Source: CAZSVI01 sp964610205
GTDB lineage: Bacteria; Bacillota; Clostridia; DSM-8532
Assembly: GCA_964610205.1 (NCBI GenBank)
Contig: CAZSVI010000136.1
Span: 1-9,268 of the forward strand
Direction of reading: 5' to 3'
DNA length: 9,268 nt
The notes under the pieces are model-generated. The model was given only the letters and a program-made list of their open reading frames with translations. It was not told the origin of the DNA and did not search any database. This document shows positions 6,115-9,268 of this stretch, piece by piece. The position numbers and the translations under genes were made by a program. The stretch's first letter is position 1; the number at the start of each line of letters is the position of its first letter.

Positions 6115-7638
6115 GTGATGCCACGAAGGAACAATGTTAAGAAACCTAATTACGCCGGGTGCTGGAAACCTGGTATTTTTATATCCACCGCCGCAGTTTT
6201 TATTGTTTTATATGTTCTTTATCTGCCTCCAATGCCGGGAATTGCCGATCAGGGCGATTTTCAAAGAATCATGGATGTTACGGGTCTAAAAGATGTAAAA
6301 AACAATACGGCAGACAGAGATGTAAGATTTTTTCATTATGTAACTACCGACTATGAGATGACTCCTGTCAATCTCCTGAGATTTTCAGGATTAGTTCCGA
6401 CAACAAGCATGATATACCCTATTGCTGTTGCAAAGGCCGTCTGTACGTTTATGGGAAAAGCGCACTTCAGTACAAAAATTCTGGCGGTTGTATATTCTTT
6501 CCTGTATATTACCCTGTTATGCGTATGCCTGAAATGGTGCGGAATCAAAGACCTTTCAACCTTTTTCTTTATAAGCCTCTTGTCATTGTTTATTCTCCTG
6601 GATGGCAATTATTTAATCTGGTTTAACAGTCTGTATGGGGAGTCGATGATGATTATAGGGCTTTTGATGTTTATCGCTTCAGTATTATACGCTGTTAAGA
6701 AAACAAAACCCGTTGGTTTTAAAGAAGCCTTCTTTATTTTCGCGGCTTCCTTTCTGTTTCTCGGAGCCAAACTACAGTGCATTACCGCCCTGCCTCCTGT
6801 TCTATATATAATTACCAAAACCTTTCCCTTTTACAACAGACCTCTCAGGTTAAATAAATTCAGATGTATTACCGCTTTTATACCTGTTTTATTATTGTTT
6901 TACACAGGAGGAATATATGCACAGATGAATAAAACAACCGGTGTAGATACTAAGTATAATTCGGTGTTTTACGGAATACTGAAGAACTCAAATAATCCGG
7001 AAAAGGATCTCGAACTATTGGGTTTATCCGGTGATCTGGCTGTAGACGCAGGGAAACACGCGTATCTTCCCGATAATGAATATGTAACGTACATTCCCTG
7101 GTCTGAGATTACTGAAAAGGAATTCAACCAAAAAATCAGCAACATGAAGCTGATAAAGTTTTATCTGACGCAGCCCGACAGGTTGTTAAAAGCAATGGAA
7201 TATACCGCATCGAAAAGCTTTCAAACAGCAAGTCTTTTAGGAAAATACGAAAAAGCGGACGTCAGTGAATTTTCAAACCAATTCCGGAGATTTACTTTAT
7301 GGTCGGATTTCAGAAACTCATTTTTTCCTAAAAAACTGGCATTCATCATACCCTTCTTTTCCATTGCATTATTTGTTTTATTGATTGAATATAAAAAGCA
7401 AAAAGGCTGCAGAGAAGCCAGATTCCGTATTGAACTTTTGCTGGTAATCACAGCAATAGGTATATTACAATTCCCTATGCCCTATTTGGGAAATGGAGAA
7501 GCCGATACTGCCAAGCAGCTTTTTTTGTTCAATTACATTTTTGATATCATGATCATTGTCTCATGTACATGGGCTTTTCATAAATTAAAAAAAGGGTACA
7601 CGGCCAAACTATTAAACCGATCAATCAATACTAACTAG
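6115..7638 (+). CDS. Polytopic membrane protein, probable GT-C-like glycan-assembly transferase (WsfD-like)
   Basis: 507 residues with about ten membrane segments (near 21-38, 97-113, 121-141, 147-168, 174-194, 205-219, 222-235, 251-269, 408-425, 439-457, 468-487). After the first segment comes an outward loop with ADQGDFQRIMD (44-54); acidic residues at this place (Asp45, Asp48) are typical of GT-C glycosyltransferases, which use lipid-linked sugars on the outer membrane face. A large loop of about 135 residues (270-405) carries KYNSVFYGILKNS (280-292) and an LGL segment (302-304), which I recall from Gram-positive surface-glycan proteins annotated as WsfD; that link is from memory. Start: AGGAG is eight bases before GTG 6115 and eleven before the adjacent ATG 6118, so either may be used. 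It stands alone on the plus strand, with a GT2 gene convergent downstream. A surface-glycan role is inference. Confidence 0.8.
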   Translation: MMPRRNNVKKPNYAGCWKPGIFISTAAVFIVLYVLYLPPMPGIADQGDFQRIMDVTGLKDVKNNTADRDVRFFHYVTTDYEMTPVNLLRFSGLVPTTSMIYPIAVAKAVCTFMGKAHFSTKILAVVYSFLYITLLCVCLKWCGIKDLSTFFFISLLSLFILLDGNYLIWFNSLYGESMMIIGLLMFIASVLYAVKKTKPVGFKEAFFIFAASFLFLGAKLQCITALPPVLYIITKTFPFYNRPLRLNKFRCITAFIPVLLLFYTGGIYAQMNKTTGVDTKYNSVFYGILKNSNNPEKDLELLGLSGDLAVDAGKHAYLPDNEYVTYIPWSEITEKEFNQKISNMKLIKFYLTQPDRLLKAMEYTASKSFQTASLLGKYEKADVSEFSNQFRRFTLWSDFRNSFFPKKLAFIIPFFSIALFVLLIEYKKQKGCREARFRIELLLVITAIGILQFPMPYLGNGEADTAKQLFLFNYIFDIMIIVSCTWAFHKLKKGYTAKLLNRSINTN

Positions 7639-7656
7639 ACCTGACAGGTTTTTTAG

Positions 7657-7893
7657 GTTATTCTTGCCCATTGGAGCAAGATTATTGAGATTATCTCTGA
7701 AGAACTGCCTCCTCTTCACAAGGCGCAAAAGCCGCTTTTAGATTTGGGAGCTCCTGTAACACCGGAGGAATTGGGACATACCGCGGATGAAGTGCGTGAT
7801 GCACTTCTTGTAACAAAGGACATACGGAACAAATACATAGGCAGCCGGCTGCTATGGGATTTGGGTCTTCTTGGTGAGGCAGGGAATTGTTAG
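7657..7893 (+). pseudogene. egsA: 3' remnant of an AraM/EgsA-type glycerol-1-phosphate dehydrogenase gene
   Basis: Read in frame from base 7657 to TAG at 7891-7893, this stretch encodes about 78 residues that match the C-terminus of NAD(P)-dependent sn-glycerol-1-phosphate dehydrogenases (AraM/EgsA): HWSKIIEIISEELP, then LGAPVTPEELG, then VTKDIRNKYIGSRLLWDLGLL. The family is usually about 350-430 residues, so roughly four fifths is missing, including the nucleotide- and metal-binding parts. A TAG at 7654-7656 closes the frame just upstream, and there is no ATG or ribosome binding site. The preceding gene ends only 18 bases before, so a deletion or insertion junction lies about 7639-7665. The intact enzyme makes glycerol-1-phosphate; this fragment cannot be active. 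Bases 7894-7972 beyond it hold nothing I recognise. Confidence 0.78.
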
Positions 7894-7972
7894 TAATTCT
7901 CTGATAGAAAACACATGCTTCATAATAATATGGCAGAATCCGTACGTTCTTTGCTTTTTACAGATCAACCGG

Positions 7973-8857
7973 TTAATTTATCTTCCTTTTATTTGTCTTT
8001 GTTTTTTGATTTATATAAGTGTTTTTTCCTTTACGCTGGAAAACATACCCTACATTATTGTCCCTGGCATATGAGATAAAAAACCTTACCATCTGTACCC
8101 GGTGTTCCTCATACAGTTCCATACTTTCAAACAATTCCTTATATGATTCAAACAGCTTTATCTTCATTCTTATAGTACTGTTAAGATTGCATTCTTTGCT
8201 TACCAGGCTGTTTTTGGTTTTTACGTAATAATAAACCGGTACGTTCACAGCGACAAAAGTTTCGGCATATCGTATGTAATCAAGGTTAAACAGATAATCC
8301 TCACACCAGTTGATATCCGTGCAGCAAACTATTCTGTGTGCTGTGATTATGTCTCTTCGATATAGTTTATTCCACATGACGCCATAATAAAAATTTGCGG
8401 GCTCCTTCATCATATGTGTAATAATTTCCTTTTTATCCATAATGCTTTTGTTCTTTATGTTTCCTTTTTCAGCCTTGCGCCCATTAATCACACGGTAAAA
8501 ATTCGCAATAACCATATCGGTCTGTGCTTCTTCTGCTTTTTCCACCAGAACTTTTGTCGCGTTTTCTGTAATCCAGTCATCGCTGTCGACAAACTGAAGA
8601 TATTTGCCCAAAGCGCTTGATATTCCGATATTTCTGCTGTGGGATACACCCGTATTTTCTTTGGCAACAATTGATACTCTTGAATCCTTCCTTGCATATT
8701 CCAGACATATCGCCAGACTATTGTCCGTACTTCCGTCATCTACAAGTATAATTTCGGTATTTTGATATTCCTGGCTCAATATACTATTAACACAACGTTT
8801 CAGAGTATTTTCCGCATTGAAAACCGGTACTATGATAGTAACCAACACTAGCCCCAT
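7973..8857 (-). CDS. Family 2 glycosyltransferase (GT-A fold)
   Basis: 294 residues from the chosen start. The N-terminal GT-A domain has the classical order: TIIVPVFNAENTL (7-19), ILVDDGSTDNS (37-47) for nucleotide-sugar binding, ENTGVSHSRNIGI (67-79) with the conserved Arg, and FVDSDDW (89-95) containing the DxD metal-binding motif. MWNKLYRRD (161-169) and the ED pair at 186-187 (WCEDYLFN), the usual place of the catalytic base, complete the set seen in cell-surface polysaccharide transferases. No membrane segment is evident, so it is probably a cytoplasmic or peripheral enzyme adding one sugar to a lipid-linked acceptor or polymer. Start: GGGAGG lies six bases before the ATG at 8857, whereas the ATG at 8878 is upstream of that site and has none of its own. 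The C-terminus is basic (KTKTNKRK). It is convergent with the plus-strand genes; donor and acceptor are unknown. Confidence 0.93.
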   Translation of the reverse strand: MGLVLVTIIVPVFNAENTLKRCVNSILSQEYQNTEIILVDDGSTDNSLAICLEYARKDSRVSIVAKENTGVSHSRNIGISSALGKYLQFVDSDDWITENATKVLVEKAEEAQTDMVIANFYRVINGRKAEKGNIKNKSIMDKKEIITHMMKEPANFYYGVMWNKLYRRDIITAHRIVCCTDINWCEDYLFNLDYIRYAETFVAVNVPVYYYVKTKNSLVSKECNLNSTIRMKIKLFESYKELFESMELYEEHRVQMVRFFISYARDNNVGYVFQRKGKNTYINQKTKTNKRKIN

Positions 8858-8878
8858 GTTTTTCCTCCCGATAAACAT

Positions 8879-9268
8879 ATCTTTTTCATTTGTGTATATT
8901 TTTTGCTTATGACTGTTCTTTCTGTTTTACCGTCTTTAAATAAATTGAGCTAAATTTAGATGTATAAATCTGTCATCCGAATATCAGCGAAGGATTTTGA
9001 ACATGTCACAGGAAAAGATTCTTCGCTTTTCTCATAATGACATAAAAATATGTTCGACTTATATAGCTTACATTATGTTTACAACTTTATCAAGCTTTTT
9101 ATTGCCTTGCAGCTTTTTAACAGACAGGAATGAAGATTTTGTATGTTTCGCCGGTATATCGGCATAAATGAAAGTGAATATCTTGTTGATACTGTGCATA
9201 TACGGTAATGTCTCCGCTTGTTTAACACCCACTAAATAATTCCATCTCGCAGAATCCTTTCAGCCATT
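8879..9268. other. Gene-poor tail of the window with weak coding traces
   Basis: No complete gene is visible in these 390 bases. The minus frame 9259-9068 is open for 63 codons and reads rather protein-like (VGVKQAETLPYMHSINKIF, about 9232-9176), but it follows a TGA at 9262-9260 and has no ribosome binding site. Two other minus frames are open from the right edge for 11 and 14 codons, ending at TAG 9234-9232 and TAA 9224-9222; one may be the C-terminus of a gene outside the window. On the plus strand a 13-codon frame at 9130 (MKILYVSPVYRHK) resembles a glycosyltransferase start but stops at once. I see no convincing promoter for the GT2 gene. The repeat inside is listed separately. Confidence 0.4.
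8971..9042. repeat. Decayed palindromic intergenic repeat (MITE-like)
   Basis: A 72-base imperfect palindrome with ends TGTCAT and ATGACA and inner arms AGCGAAGGATTTT and AAAAGATTCTTCGCT around a central CATGTCAC. Read on the minus strand it starts TGTCATTATGAGAAAAGCGA, then AGAATCTTTT, close to a dispersed intergenic palindrome of the type TGTCATTCTGAGCGAAGCGA followed by AGAATC that I recall from many bacterial genomes. The two ends have diverged, which suggests an old copy. No clear target-site duplication is visible. It encodes nothing and lies about 110 bases upstream of the GT2 start. Confidence 0.6.

Noticed and set aside
7639..7656. Short ACCT-GAC-AGGT hairpin followed by TTTTTT after the membrane-protein gene
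   Set aside because: The stem is only four base pairs, too short to call an intrinsic terminator, although the T-run is suggestive.
7871..8074. Plus-strand 67-codon hydrophobic ORF between the egsA relic and the GT2 gene
   Set aside because: It begins inside the relic and runs into the 3' end of the GT2 gene; the hydrophobicity comes from AT-rich sequence opposite Lys/Asn codons, and no ribosome binding site is seen.
9130..9171. Plus-strand MKILYVSPVYRHK, looking like the start of a GT4 glycosyltransferase
   Set aside because: The frame ends in TGA after 13 codons, more stops follow, and the AGGA touches the ATG with no spacing.
1..9268. CRISPR array, tRNA, rRNA, toxin-antitoxin, restriction or other defence system
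   Set aside because: No regularly spaced direct repeats, no tRNA-like cloverleaf, and no nuclease, helicase, methylase or toxin-like frames were found on either strand.

Overview
The window looks like chromosome of a low-to-moderate GC Bacillota, most likely a member of the Clostridia. The evidence is strong AGGAGG ribosome binding sites on most genes, an Lpl/Ytc-type carbohydrate ABC transporter with a lipoprotein binding protein, a KDPG aldolase fused to a VOC-like domain, a remnant of an AraM/EgsA-type glycerol-1-phosphate dehydrogenase, and a GT-C-like membrane protein of a kind seen in Gram-positive surface glycan loci. The species cannot be named from this sequence.

Left part (1 to about 5690, all minus strand): a five-gene sugar uptake and catabolism operon. 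In transcription order it holds two CUT1-type permeases (5689-4763 and 4759-3875), a lipoprotein solute-binding protein (3718-2177), a signal-less BNR/Asp-box sialidase-like beta-propeller protein (2081-969), and a KDPG/KHG aldolase with a C-terminal VOC-like domain that runs off the left edge (876-1). No ATPase or regulator is present, so the permeases probably use an ATPase encoded elsewhere. A perfect 13-bp hairpin lies between the binding-protein gene and the sialidase-like gene. The simplest reading is import of a small acidic or sialic-like glycan, trimming in the cytoplasm, and cleavage of a 2-keto-3-deoxy acid. The substrate is unknown.

Middle (5690-6114): a divergent intergenic region with a 35-bp AT-rich palindrome overlapping a candidate minus-strand promoter, a separate nested hairpin in the probable 5' leader of the plus-strand gene, and a doubtful 72-codon ORF.

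Right part (6115-9268): a plus-strand polytopic membrane protein with GT-C-like features (6115-7638), the 3' end of an egsA/araM gene left as a relic (about 7657-7893), a convergent GT2 glycosyltransferase on the minus strand (8857-7973), and a gene-poor 390-base tail with a decayed palindromic intergenic repeat (8971-9042) and weak coding traces at the edge. This half looks like a rearranged surface-glycan segment. I found no CRISPR array, tRNA, rRNA, transposase or recognisable defence system.
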